DNA from: Pseudanabaenales cyanobacterium
GTDB lineage: Bacteria; Cyanobacteriota; Cyanobacteriia; Phormidesmidales; Phormidesmidaceae
NCBI GenBank assembly: GCA_022360135.1
Contig: JAKSDM010001206.1
Span: 1 to 28,370, forward strand
Reading direction: 5' to 3'
DNA length: 28,370 bases
The notes under the pieces were generated by a model, which was given only the letters and a program-made list of their open reading frames with translations, did not search any database and was not told the DNA's origin. This document shows, piece by piece, positions 14,325 to 22,126 of the stretch. The number at the start of each line of letters is the position of its first letter. Positions within the stretch are counted from its first letter, which is position 1. The translations under genes were made by a program, and so were the position numbers.

Positions 14325-16571
14325 ATGTGGACAACGCTGCGGCAAATTCTCTGGGAATGGCGGGGAGTTGTGATCACAACCCCCAGTGTCGCCAGTCTGG
14401 TGATTTTGCTCCGGTTGGCGGGCTTGTTACAAGCCTGGGAATGGTCCGCCTTTGACCAATATATGCGCCTTCGTCCGCAAGCGCCAAGCGATGATCGAGT
14501 TGTTATTGTTGGTCTGGATGAAAATGATGTTAGATCCATTGGACAAGCCATTATTCCAGACGGTGTTTACGCCGAACTCATCAAGAAACTTCGAGCCCAA
14601 GAGCCACGTGCGATCGGGTTGGATATTTATCGTGACTTACCGGTTGAACCAGGGCACGATGAACTGATTGAGGTCTTCAAAACCACCCCCAATCTGGTGG
14701 GAATTCAAAAAGTGATTGGCGAGGCTGGACGGGACACGATCGCCCCGCCTCCGGTCTTGAAGGAACAGAATCAAGTTGGTGCAAACGATCTGGTAACTGA
14801 CGCTGATAACACAGTGAGGCGTGGATTAGTCTCCGTTAATGATGCAAACGGAGAGACGATCTATAGTTTAAGCTTGTATCTTGCACTGCTCTATCTGGCA
14901 GCTGACGGTATTGCTCCGATCATGCTAGAGGGTAGTGACGATAGTTGGTGGTTAGGTCAATCGCTGTTTAAGCCATTCGAGGCAAACGATGGGGGGTATA
15001 TTCGAGCGGATGCAGGCGGCTATCAGCAACTAATTAATTATCGAGGGCCGACCCAGACCTTTGAAACAGTGTCCCTCATGGATGTCCTGAACAATAAGAC
15101 GCCGCTAGATTGGGCGCGGGATCGGATCGTTTTGATTGGGGCTGTTGGCGAAAGTTTCCAAGATGTTGTCTACACCCCCTATAGCAGTGGTTTATTATCC
15201 ATACCAGAACCCATGTCGGGGGTGGAAGTCCATGCCAATTTCACCAGTCAAATTATTAGCGCTGCGATTGAAGGGCGTCCGCTGATTCAAACCTGGCCTG
15301 AACCTGTAGAGTGGGTCTGGATCCTTCTCTGGTCGGGCGCTGGCGCCACCTTGGTTTGGCAGACTCGGAAACCCGGAAACCTTCACAGAGGTTGGTTGCA
15401 AAGAAGCACTGTAGCAGCGGCAGCGATCGTCATCCTATTTGGTGGCGCCTATGGGGCGTTTGTAACGGGTTGGTGGATTCCTCTAGCACCCGCTTTAGTT
15501 GCCTCAGTTGGAGCCGCTACAGTTGTCACCGGGTATCTTGCCTACACCGCTGGGAATATTCGAAAAACCTTCGGTCGTTACCTGAGCGATGAGATTGTCA
15601 CTAATCTTCTGGAGAACCCAGACGCCCAGAAGTTAGGAGGAGAGAGACGTCGACTCACCATCCTCACCTCTGATTTGAGAGGGTTCACTGCTACCTCAGA
15701 GCGATTATCTCCCGAAGAGGTGCTTAAAGTTCTTAACTTCTACCTGGGGCGCATGACAGACGTAATTACCCGCTACCAGGGAACCATTGATGAGTTTATA
15801 GGCGACGGCATCCTAGTCTTGTTTGGGGCGCCGATCTGCCGAGAGGATGACGCCCAGCGTGCTGTGGCCTGTGCTGTGGCCATGCAGTTGGTAATGATTG
15901 AGGTCAATCAGACCATCCAAATATGGGGTTTGCCACCGTTGGAGATGGGCATTGGCATCCACACGGGCGAAGCGGTCGTTGGCAATATTGGTTCTGAGAG
16001 ACGCACCAAGTACGGTGTAGTTGGAAGTGCAGTAAACCTAACCTACCGGATTGAGTCTTACACCATCGGGGGGGAAATTTTGATTTCCGAGGAAACCCGC
16101 CAAGCGGCGGGATCGATTGTGCAGATTGAGAGACAAAAGGAGGTCCAACCTAAGGGTGTTCGGAGCCCCATCACTATTCATGAGGTCGGTGGAATCGGCG
16201 GCTCCTACAATCTCACCCTAATCCAGGAAGTAGAAACTTTCCTACCCTTGGCTGAAGCAATTTTAGTGCGGTATACTACGCTGCTTGGTAAGCATGTGGG
16301 GAAGACCTACTTCCAAGGATGGTTGATCCAACTTTCGGAGAAGGGTGCGTTAGTGCGCCCTGACTCCGTGGCAGATGCGTTTATGCTTCCTCTAACCAAC
16401 ATCAAACTAAATTTGTTGGGCAAGGGTGAATCGACCGTGATCAGTGAAGATATTTACGCCAAGGTCATAGAAAAACCAACAGAACCAGATAAGTTTTATA
16501 TTCGCTTTACCGCTAAGCCGCCTACCGTTAACACCCAGCTCAACAGTCTTTATCAAGCGCTCAAAGCGTAA
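14325..16571 (+). CDS. CHASE2-sensor class III nucleotidyl cyclase with PilZ-like tail (guanylyl-type Glu/Gly residues)
   Basis: 748 residues. Membrane helix at about 18-37, extracytoplasmic CHASE2 domain (about 42-320), three helices (about 328-347, 362-381, 385-408), then a class III catalytic domain (about 440-620). Catalytic residues are complete: metal ligands D450 (TSDLRGFT) and D494 (IGDGILVLFG), transition-state N571 and R575 (VNLTYR). At the base-recognition positions, where adenylyl cyclases have Lys and Asp/Thr, it has Glu490 and Gly564 (IDEFIGD, KYGVVG). Glu is typical of guanylyl cyclases, and a Glu/Gly-like site is, as I recall, that of the Synechocystis guanylyl cyclase Cya2. 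The last 100 residues (GWLIQLSEKGALV...LTNIKLNL) look like a PilZ-type barrel without the RxxxR motif. Product: cGMP or cAMP in the cytoplasm, controlled by an outside signal. Confidence 0.92.
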   Translation: MWTTLRQILWEWRGVVITTPSVASLVILLRLAGLLQAWEWSAFDQYMRLRPQAPSDDRVVIVGLDENDVRSIGQAIIPDGVYAELIKKLRAQEPRAIGLDIYRDLPVEPGHDELIEVFKTTPNLVGIQKVIGEAGRDTIAPPPVLKEQNQVGANDLVTDADNTVRRGLVSVNDANGETIYSLSLYLALLYLAADGIAPIMLEGSDDSWWLGQSLFKPFEANDGGYIRADAGGYQQLINYRGPTQTFETVSLMDVLNNKTPLDWARDRIVLIGAVGESFQDVVYTPYSSGLLSIPEPMSGVEVHANFTSQIISAAIEGRPLIQTWPEPVEWVWILLWSGAGATLVWQTRKPGNLHRGWLQRSTVAAAAIVILFGGAYGAFVTGWWIPLAPALVASVGAATVVTGYLAYTAGNIRKTFGRYLSDEIVTNLLENPDAQKLGGERRRLTILTSDLRGFTATSERLSPEEVLKVLNFYLGRMTDVITRYQGTIDEFIGDGILVLFGAPICREDDAQRAVACAVAMQLVMIEVNQTIQIWGLPPLEMGIGIHTGEAVVGNIGSERRTKYGVVGSAVNLTYRIESYTIGGEILISEETRQAAGSIVQIERQKEVQPKGVRSPITIHEVGGIGGSYNLTLIQEVETFLPLAEAILVRYTTLLGKHVGKTYFQGWLIQLSEKGALVRPDSVADAFMLPLTNIKLNLLGKGESTVISEDIYAKVIEKPTEPDKFYIRFTAKPPTVNTQLNSLYQALKA

Positions 16572-16611
16572 CAGCGACAAAAAGTTAGATGACTGCTCTA
16601 GCAGGAAAAAC

Positions 16612-17376
16612 ATGAGGTTACTCTTTTTGGGTTCTGGTTCTGCTTTCACAGTGGGGGCCGACAATTTTCACTCCAACCTACTTCTGATCAGTGAGACGGG
16701 ACGGAAACTACTATTGGACTGCGGTTCCGATATCCGCTTCTCGCTTCATGAGGCTGATTTATGCCATCGTGACATTACAGATATCTATATTAGCCATCTC
16801 CATGCTGATCACGTTGGCGGTTTGGAGTATATGGGATTTAGGGCTCTATTTGATCCGGATTGTCAAAAATCCAATCTCTTTTTGAGTCAAGATCTGGCTG
16901 GAGAGCTTTGGGAAAAAACACTCTCCGGCGGTATGCGTTGTCTTGAGGGAGATATTGCAACCCTTGATACTTTCTTCACCGTTTATCCGATTAAGCCCAA
17001 GGGGCAGTTCCTATGGGAGGGGATTCAGTTCAACTTGGCGCCAGTTATCCATATCAACACCGGATATTTTGTCATGCCCAGTTATGGGCTATTTTTTGAG
17101 ATCGCAGGCGTCAAAATTTTTCTCTCAACCGATACCCAACTTTGCCTGGACGTAGTGGGATCCTATTACGAGCAAGCCGATGTCATCTTTCATGACTGTG
17201 AGACGTCCCAATTCCCCAGTCCTGTCCATGCTCACTATCACCAACTGGTTACCTTACCCGCGGCGATCAAGCAGAAAATGTGGCTCTACGGTTACCAGCC
17301 AGGTTCTCTACCTGACGCCAAACGGGACGGCTTCTGTGGATTTGTCAAACGCGGCCAAACTTTTGAGTTTCTTTAA
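16612..17376 (+). CDS. MBL-fold metallo-hydrolase
   Basis: 254 residues. Metallo-beta-lactamase fold with FLGSGSAFTVG at the start, the metal motif SHLHADHVGG (61-70; H62, H64, D66, H67), a downstream His in PVIHINTG, Asp in STDTQ, and DCET near the end. It resembles the RNase Z/cyclic phosphodiesterase branch of the family, not beta-lactamases. It sits 40 nt after the cyclase with AGGA upstream of the ATG, so it is probably co-transcribed; a cyclic-nucleotide phosphodiesterase role is attractive but not proved by any residue I can see. Its TAA overlaps the stop of the P-type ATPase on the other strand within the palindrome TTAA (17373-17376). Confidence 0.82.
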   Translation: MRLLFLGSGSAFTVGADNFHSNLLLISETGRKLLLDCGSDIRFSLHEADLCHRDITDIYISHLHADHVGGLEYMGFRALFDPDCQKSNLFLSQDLAGELWEKTLSGGMRCLEGDIATLDTFFTVYPIKPKGQFLWEGIQFNLAPVIHINTGYFVMPSYGLFFEIAGVKIFLSTDTQLCLDVVGSYYEQADVIFHDCETSQFPSPVHAHYHQLVTLPAAIKQKMWLYGYQPGSLPDAKRDGFCGFVKRGQTFEFL

Positions 17377-19391
17377 CTCTTTAACACTCGACCAGCATTG
17401 AAAATTGCCAGGAGGGCAACGCCAACATCAGCAAACACAGCTCCCCACAGTGTTGCTAGCCCCACTGCTCCAAGCAAGATGACACCGCCTTTAATGGTTA
17501 GAGCTAGGATGATGTTTTGCCAAACAATGCGGCGTGTTTTGTGAGCGATCTGAATTGCTTCAGCAACCTTGGAAGGGGCATCGGTCATAATCACCACATC
17601 CGCCGTTTCAATCGCCGCATCGGAGCCTAAACCGCCCATTGCCAGGCCCACATCCGCCCTGGCGATCACGGGCGCATCGTTGATGCCATCACCCACAAAG
17701 GCGACTTTGCTATTGGAGTGATTGGCTGTCTGTAGTAACTCTTCTAGCACAGCAACCTTATCTTCTGGCAGTAGTTCCGCCCGATAGCGATCCAGTCCTA
17801 GTTTGCCAGCGATTCTATCTGCAACGGGCTGACTATCACCTGTCAGCATCACGGCTTCAATACCTTGGGTGTGTAACGCTTGAATCGCCTTGCTGGCATC
17901 CTCTTTTAGCTCATCTGCAATGATGATGCGCCCGGTATACTCCCCGTCTACCGCAAGATGAGCTACGGTGCCATCAACGGCGCAGCCATCATGGGCGATC
18001 GCTGCTTGATTCAGCAGCCGTTCATTTCCAGCAATCACAATCTGGCCATTGATCCTGGCGCGAACGCCATGACCGGAAATTTCTTCATAGTCTTTTACTG
18101 CAGACTCATCGACAGGCTGGCCATAAGCATCTCGAATAGACTGAGCCACCGGATGATTGGAATGGACTTCAACTTTGGCGGCTAGTTCCAGCAATTGCGC
18201 CTGACTTAACCCATTGTGGGACACCACCTCAGTCACTTTGAACTTGCCTTTTGTCAGTGTTCCAGTCTTATCAAAAACAACAGTTTTGAGTTGGGTTAGG
18301 ACATCCAGAAAAGTTGATCCTTTGACCAGAATACCGCGCTTAGCGGCTCCGCCCACACCGCCGAAATAGCCCAGGGGAATACTAATCACCAATCCACAAG
18401 GACAGGAAATGACTAGCAAAATCAGGGCTCGATACACCCATTCCTCATGGGAGGCGCCCGAAATCAGCAGCGGCGGCAGCATGGCAATAGCCAAGGAGAG
18501 CACCACAACAACAGGTGTGTAGTAGCGGGCGAAGCGAGTGATGAACTTTTCGGTTGCGGCCTTCTTGCTGCTGGCGGTTTCAACCAAATCTAGGATCTTG
18601 ACGATAGATGACTCTTCAAATCGCTTAGTCACGCGCAGCGTTAGCACGCCAGACTGATTGATCATGCCCGCCAGAATGGTTTCACCCACCTTTACGGTGC
18701 GAGGTGTGGATTCACCTGTTAAGGGTGAGGTGTCTACCTGGGACTTGCCATCAAGAATTTCTCCATCAAGGGGAATCTTTTCACCCGGTTTGACCCGAAT
18801 GATGTCTCCAACCGCAATTACCTCAGGGGAAACGGGTTTGACTTCACCGTTGATTTTCAAGTTAGCGATATCAGGTCGAACCGCCAGCAGCGACTTAATC
18901 GAATGGCGAGATTGCCCTACTGCAAACCCTTGAAACATCTCACCAACCTGGAAGAATAGCATCACTGCAACTGCTTCCGGCAATTCATGGATAGCGATCG
19001 CCCCCAATGTGGCGATCACCATCAGAAAATTCTCATCAAAAATACGCCCCCGTAAGATGTTCCGCCCTGCCGCAGTCAGTACACTCCAACCACTGATCAG
19101 ATAAGCCGTAAGCAAGATCGCATATTCTGCAATCGAAAAGGGCGTATGGTGTAGAAAATCCTGGAAGAACAGGCCGATGAGAAAGAGAACTAAGGCAATG
19201 GCGAATGGGGTTAGTTCTGCTCGCAAGTTGAAATCACCATCGTCATAACCATGGCTATGGTCATGACCACAACCATAGTCATGACTGCGATCGTGGCTAT
19301 GATTGTGGCTGTGGTCATGGCTATGATCATGGCTGTGGTCATGACTATGGCAGGCTGAACAGGAGTGGGCGGAAGATCGCGGTGCTGTCAT
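17373..19391 (-). CDS. Zn/Cd/Co-type heavy-metal exporting P1B-ATPase with His-rich N-terminus
   Basis: The frame opens with TTG at 19406; ATG at 19391 (MTAPRSSAHSC) is as likely, giving 672 residues. The N-terminal 50 residues are a His/Asp-rich metal-binding tail (repeats of HSHD) with a few Cys; the usual ferredoxin-like HMA domain with GMTCxxC is absent. Membrane part with CPC (330-332, ISCPCGLVISIP), phosphorylation site D374 in DKTGTLTKG, NHPVAQ (HP motif), and GDGINDAPV hinge. CPC with the downstream GYFGGVGGAAKRGILVKG and the His-rich tail fits Zn/Cd/Co exporters of the ZiaA/ZntA group; copper is less likely. It follows the SmtB-type gene with 227 nt between, same strand, and is probably controlled by it. 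Confidence 0.92.
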   Translation of the reverse strand: MTAPRSSAHSCSACHSHDHSHDHSHDHSHNHSHDRSHDYGCGHDHSHGYDDGDFNLRAELTPFAIALVLFLIGLFFQDFLHHTPFSIAEYAILLTAYLISGWSVLTAAGRNILRGRIFDENFLMVIATLGAIAIHELPEAVAVMLFFQVGEMFQGFAVGQSRHSIKSLLAVRPDIANLKINGEVKPVSPEVIAVGDIIRVKPGEKIPLDGEILDGKSQVDTSPLTGESTPRTVKVGETILAGMINQSGVLTLRVTKRFEESSIVKILDLVETASSKKAATEKFITRFARYYTPVVVVLSLAIAMLPPLLISGASHEEWVYRALILLVISCPCGLVISIPLGYFGGVGGAAKRGILVKGSTFLDVLTQLKTVVFDKTGTLTKGKFKVTEVVSHNGLSQAQLLELAAKVEVHSNHPVAQSIRDAYGQPVDESAVKDYEEISGHGVRARINGQIVIAGNERLLNQAAIAHDGCAVDGTVAHLAVDGEYTGRIIIADELKEDASKAIQALHTQGIEAVMLTGDSQPVADRIAGKLGLDRYRAELLPEDKVAVLEELLQTANHSNSKVAFVGDGINDAPVIARADVGLAMGGLGSDAAIETADVVIMTDAPSKVAEAIQIAHKTRRIVWQNIILALTIKGGVILLGAVGLATLWGAVFADVGVALLAIFNAGRVLKS

Positions 19392-19618
19392 GACAGTAAA
19401 GTCCAAAATACGACTGAATATCTGAGAGCCTATTCAGGCATGATATAGCAGAAACCCTACATGTCCTTACGGGATCTTCCACAGCTTTCAGCAATTCTCA
19501 TTTTAAGATTTCATGAGATTAAAACCCTGGCTCCAAGAGGGGTTGGCTATTCTTGAAATAAAGTTGGATTACTGAAACGCCGTAAAATTGTTTCAAACTT
19601 ATTTCGGCTGCAAAGTTC

Positions 19619-20020
19619 TTATGAAGCCGATTCGTCTAAGTGCTCCGCCACTTCTCGGTAAAGATTGATGACATGGTGATCAGCCAGTCGATAGTAAACA
19701 TTTCGGCCTACTTTGCGGTAGCTGACTAAGCGCAGCGTGCGGAGGAGTCGGAGTTGGTGGGATACGGCCGATTCACCCATCTTCACCAGCGCCGCCAAAT
19801 CACAAACGCACAATTCCTGCTTCGCTAGCGCTGAAATCAATTTTAGGCGGTTAGGATCGGCCAATACCCCAAAAAATTCAGCCATCCGTTGCGCTTTTTC
19901 TGTGGGTAAAATCTCTGGCTGAACCTGGCGAACATTGTCCATATGAACCAGAGACGATTCACAGGCCGGCGTCCCTGATAAATGCATTAGAGGTTGTTCC
20001 AATTTGTTAACATGACTCAT
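19619..20020 (-). CDS. SmtB/ArsR-family metal-sensing repressor
   Basis: The frame opens with TTG at 20077, ATG at 20050 and ATG at 20020; the last (MSHVNKLEQ, 133 residues) gives the length closest to SmtB/ZiaR. Winged-helix fold: FFGVLADPNRLKLISAL, ELCVCDLA, recognition helix ESAVSHQLRLLRTLRLV, wing YRKVGRNVYYRL. The alpha-5 zinc site of SmtB is kept with exact spacing: D114, H116, H127, E130. The alpha-3 segment also has C71-V-C73, as in CadC/AztR-type sensors, and the N-terminus has extra His and Cys (H3, H13, C20, H26). So it may sense Zn at one site and softer metals (Cd, Pb) at the other. It would repress itself and the ATPase gene downstream until metal binds. Confidence 0.92.
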   Translation of the reverse strand: MSHVNKLEQPLMHLSGTPACESSLVHMDNVRQVQPEILPTEKAQRMAEFFGVLADPNRLKLISALAKQELCVCDLAALVKMGESAVSHQLRLLRTLRLVSYRKVGRNVYYRLADHHVINLYREVAEHLDESAS

Positions 20021-20118
20021 GACTGCTAACCAACGACGCCCTTTTGGCATTGAGTAATCCAGCGACTTCAAAAGCAAGTTTGATGCTGTAAGGGCGTAGT
20101 TGAGTCCAAATACATTAG

Positions 20119-20155
20119 ATAATCATTATTAGATAATCATTATCATAATCATTAT
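20119..20155. promoter_or_regulatory. Triple palindromic operator upstream of the SmtB-type gene
   Basis: The 11-bp palindrome ATAATCATTAT occurs three times, at 20119-20129, 20133-20143 and 20145-20155. The middle copy extends to GATAATCATTATC (20132-20144). It lies about 100 nt upstream of the chosen repressor start, 70 nt upstream of the alternative ATG at 20050. ArsR/SmtB proteins bind AT-rich palindromes of this kind, so self-regulation is the simplest reading. The middle copy also looks like a Fur/Zur-type box, so dual control is possible. Confidence 0.65.
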
Positions 20156-20212
20156 ACATCTGAGTAGATGCTCATGGATTGAATAATTGAATGGGTCCAT
20201 GGCGACATAGTT

Positions 20213-20704
20213 CTACCGCTGAAACCAGGCGGTGAGGGCGACCGCAAGGGCGTCAGCAGCGTCGTCGGGCTTGGGGATTTTCTCCAGATTCAGTTCCCGA
20301 GCCACCGCTGCTTGAACCTCATATTTATCGGCATTACCATATCCTGTCAGCGCCTGCTTAATTTGGGCTGGGGTGAACTCTACAAACGGCAGCTTATATT
20401 GCGCCAGTACAAGCATCACGACACCTCGCGCTTGAGCTACCAGAATGGTATTCCCCATGCGGTAAAAAAATAGCTTTTCAATCGCCACCAAATCTGGCAG
20501 CCACTGATCCAGCAGACTATGGAGATCCTCGTAAATAGTACAGAGCCGAGCTCCTGTTTCAGTGTGAGCCGGAGTCTGGATAATACCAAAATCTAAAATC
20601 GAGATCTTTGATCCAGGCTCCTCGTTGATTATGGAATCACACTCAATTGCGCCAAATCCTAAGATTGCCAGCCCTGGATCCAATCCCAGGATTCGTTTAA
20701 CCAT
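20213..20704 (-). CDS. ruvC: Holliday junction endonuclease RuvC
   Basis: 163 residues, the normal length. RNase H-like fold with the four acidic catalytic residues: D9 (ILGLDPG), E76 (VAIEKLFF), D148 and D151 (DDAADALAVALT). FYRMGNTILVAQARGV and TPAQIKQALTGYGNADK are typical DNA-binding and dimer segments. It resolves Holliday junctions together with RuvAB, which are not encoded here. It starts 29 nt after chlI on the same strand, an arrangement seen in other cyanobacteria, so the two may be co-transcribed. Confidence 0.96.
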   Translation of the reverse strand: MVKRILGLDPGLAILGFGAIECDSIINEEPGSKISILDFGIIQTPAHTETGARLCTIYEDLHSLLDQWLPDLVAIEKLFFYRMGNTILVAQARGVVMLVLAQYKLPFVEFTPAQIKQALTGYGNADKYEVQAAVARELNLEKIPKPDDAADALAVALTAWFQR

Positions 20705-20733
20705 CTGAATAGAAGCCGATCAACTTGAGCAGC

Positions 20734-21888
20734 TTAGCGGACGTCAGAAGTTCTAAGACCATTTACCTGGGCCATTTCCTCTGAATCCATAAGACCAAAG
20801 ACCCGCCTGAAAAACTTATCAACTTTGTAGCCAGAGTCAATGGACTCCAAGGGATCTTTGCGCAGACGATGACGTAGGGAGAGGCAAATAACTCTGCGAA
20901 TATCTTCAACGACCACCTCGGTTCGCCCTTCGTAGGCGGCCAAAGCCTTGGCCGCCCGGTTAGTCACAATATCGCCCCGCAATCCATCCACATCCAATTC
21001 AGAACAAACTTGGGAAATCTTGACTCGGTACTCGCGATCCATGGTAACGGACTTCAAGCGATCTTGAGCTTCGATCAGTCGCTGCTGCAGTTCAATTTGC
21101 TTGGATTGATATCGCTCCCAAAAAGCTTGGGGGTCTTGATCAAAGGCGGCGCGTTGCTCCACAATCTGCACCCGCAGTGTTGGCTCCTTAACCGTATGGA
21201 TTTCGGCGTGCATGCCAAAGCGGTCTAAAAGCTGGGGACGAAGTTCCCCTTCCTCAGGGTTGCCTGAGCCCACCAACACAAACTGAGCGGGATGTCTGAC
21301 AGAGATACCTTCTCGCTCCACCGTATTCCAGCCCGAAGCCGCAGAATCAAGCAGCACATCCACTAGGTGATCGTCCAGCAAATTGACCTCGTCCACATAG
21401 AGAATCCCTCGATTGGCCTTCGCCAATAAGCCGGGCTCAAAGGCTTTTACTCCTTCTACTAGGGCTTTTTCGATGTCGATAGTGCCACAGACTCGATCTT
21501 CAGTTGCCCCCAAAGGGAGATCTACCATTGGCGTCTTTTTGTGAATCACCTGGATCGCTTCAGGCGCTTGCACACTCAATACATCTGGATCGTCGGCAGA
21601 GCGATTAAAGGGATCATTAGCCACCACATCGATTTCCGGCAACAGATCGGCCAGGGCTCGAATAGCTGTTGACTTGCCGGTACCGCGATCGCCCATGATC
21701 ATTACCCCACCCACTTTGGGATCAATCACGTTCAGCAGCAAGGCCAATTTCATATCTTCTTGGCCAATGACCGCTGTGAAGGGAAATACTATTCGATGCG
21801 GAGCCGATGCTTTATTAGAACTAACTGCAGGGGTAGAACTCACAAGTTTTCTTCTAGGGCTTAAGGTAATCTGATGACTGTCCCCCAT
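20734..21888 (-). CDS. chlI: Magnesium chelatase ATPase subunit I
   Basis: 384 residues. AAA+ ATPase: FPFTAVIGQEDMKLALLLN (35-53), Walker A GDRGTGKST (66-74), long insert with DLPLGATEDRVCGT (the helix 2 insert of chelatases), Walker B GILYVDEVNLLDD (about 160-172), sensor segment GSGNPEEGELRPQLLDRFGM and the C-terminal lid with NRAAKALAAYEGR. With ChlD and ChlH it inserts magnesium into protoporphyrin IX, the first committed step of chlorophyll synthesis; BchI is the bacteriochlorophyll counterpart. The N-terminal 30 residues before HRIVFPF are Ser-rich and variable. The gene precedes ruvC. Confidence 0.96.
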   Translation of the reverse strand: MGDSHQITLSPRRKLVSSTPAVSSNKASAPHRIVFPFTAVIGQEDMKLALLLNVIDPKVGGVMIMGDRGTGKSTAIRALADLLPEIDVVANDPFNRSADDPDVLSVQAPEAIQVIHKKTPMVDLPLGATEDRVCGTIDIEKALVEGVKAFEPGLLAKANRGILYVDEVNLLDDHLVDVLLDSAASGWNTVEREGISVRHPAQFVLVGSGNPEEGELRPQLLDRFGMHAEIHTVKEPTLRVQIVEQRAAFDQDPQAFWERYQSKQIELQQRLIEAQDRLKSVTMDREYRVKISQVCSELDVDGLRGDIVTNRAAKALAAYEGRTEVVVEDIRRVICLSLRHRLRKDPLESIDSGYKVDKFFRRVFGLMDSEEMAQVNGLRTSDVR

Positions 21889-22126
21889 TGTGCCACACTA
21901 TATCCTCTGTTCGATTTACTGGCGCATGCCTAGCAAGCCAAAAAGATCCGACTCTAAAGTCAGAAGACTTGGGTTAGCTTTTAACCAATTTAAGGGCAAC
22001 CAATAAGGGAGATTTACGCCATCAAAATTTAGGAGCGAAACCTCAGGCGCAAAACTATGGATTAAACTCCAACTCTTACGCATTCTTAAGTTTTGCCCCT
22101 ACTCTCTTTTTTTGAATTAGTCTGAT

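Noticed and set aside
14325..16571. Plain adenylate cyclase call
   Set aside because: Glu490/Gly564 at the base-recognition sites argue against assuming ATP.
17373..17376. Overlapping stop codons TTAA of two convergent genes
   Set aside because: A natural outcome of tight convergent packing, not a special signal.
17373..19391. Copper-exporting ATPase
   Set aside because: No GMTCxxC domain, a His-Asp tail, Zn/Cd-type membrane motifs and an SmtB-type regulator all point to Zn/Cd/Co.
19573..19595. TGAAAC-N11-GTTTCA inverted repeat after the SmtB-type gene
   Set aside because: Could be a second operator or a weak terminator, but it is 24 nt past the stop, about 180 nt from the ATPase start, and has no T-run; too weak to list.
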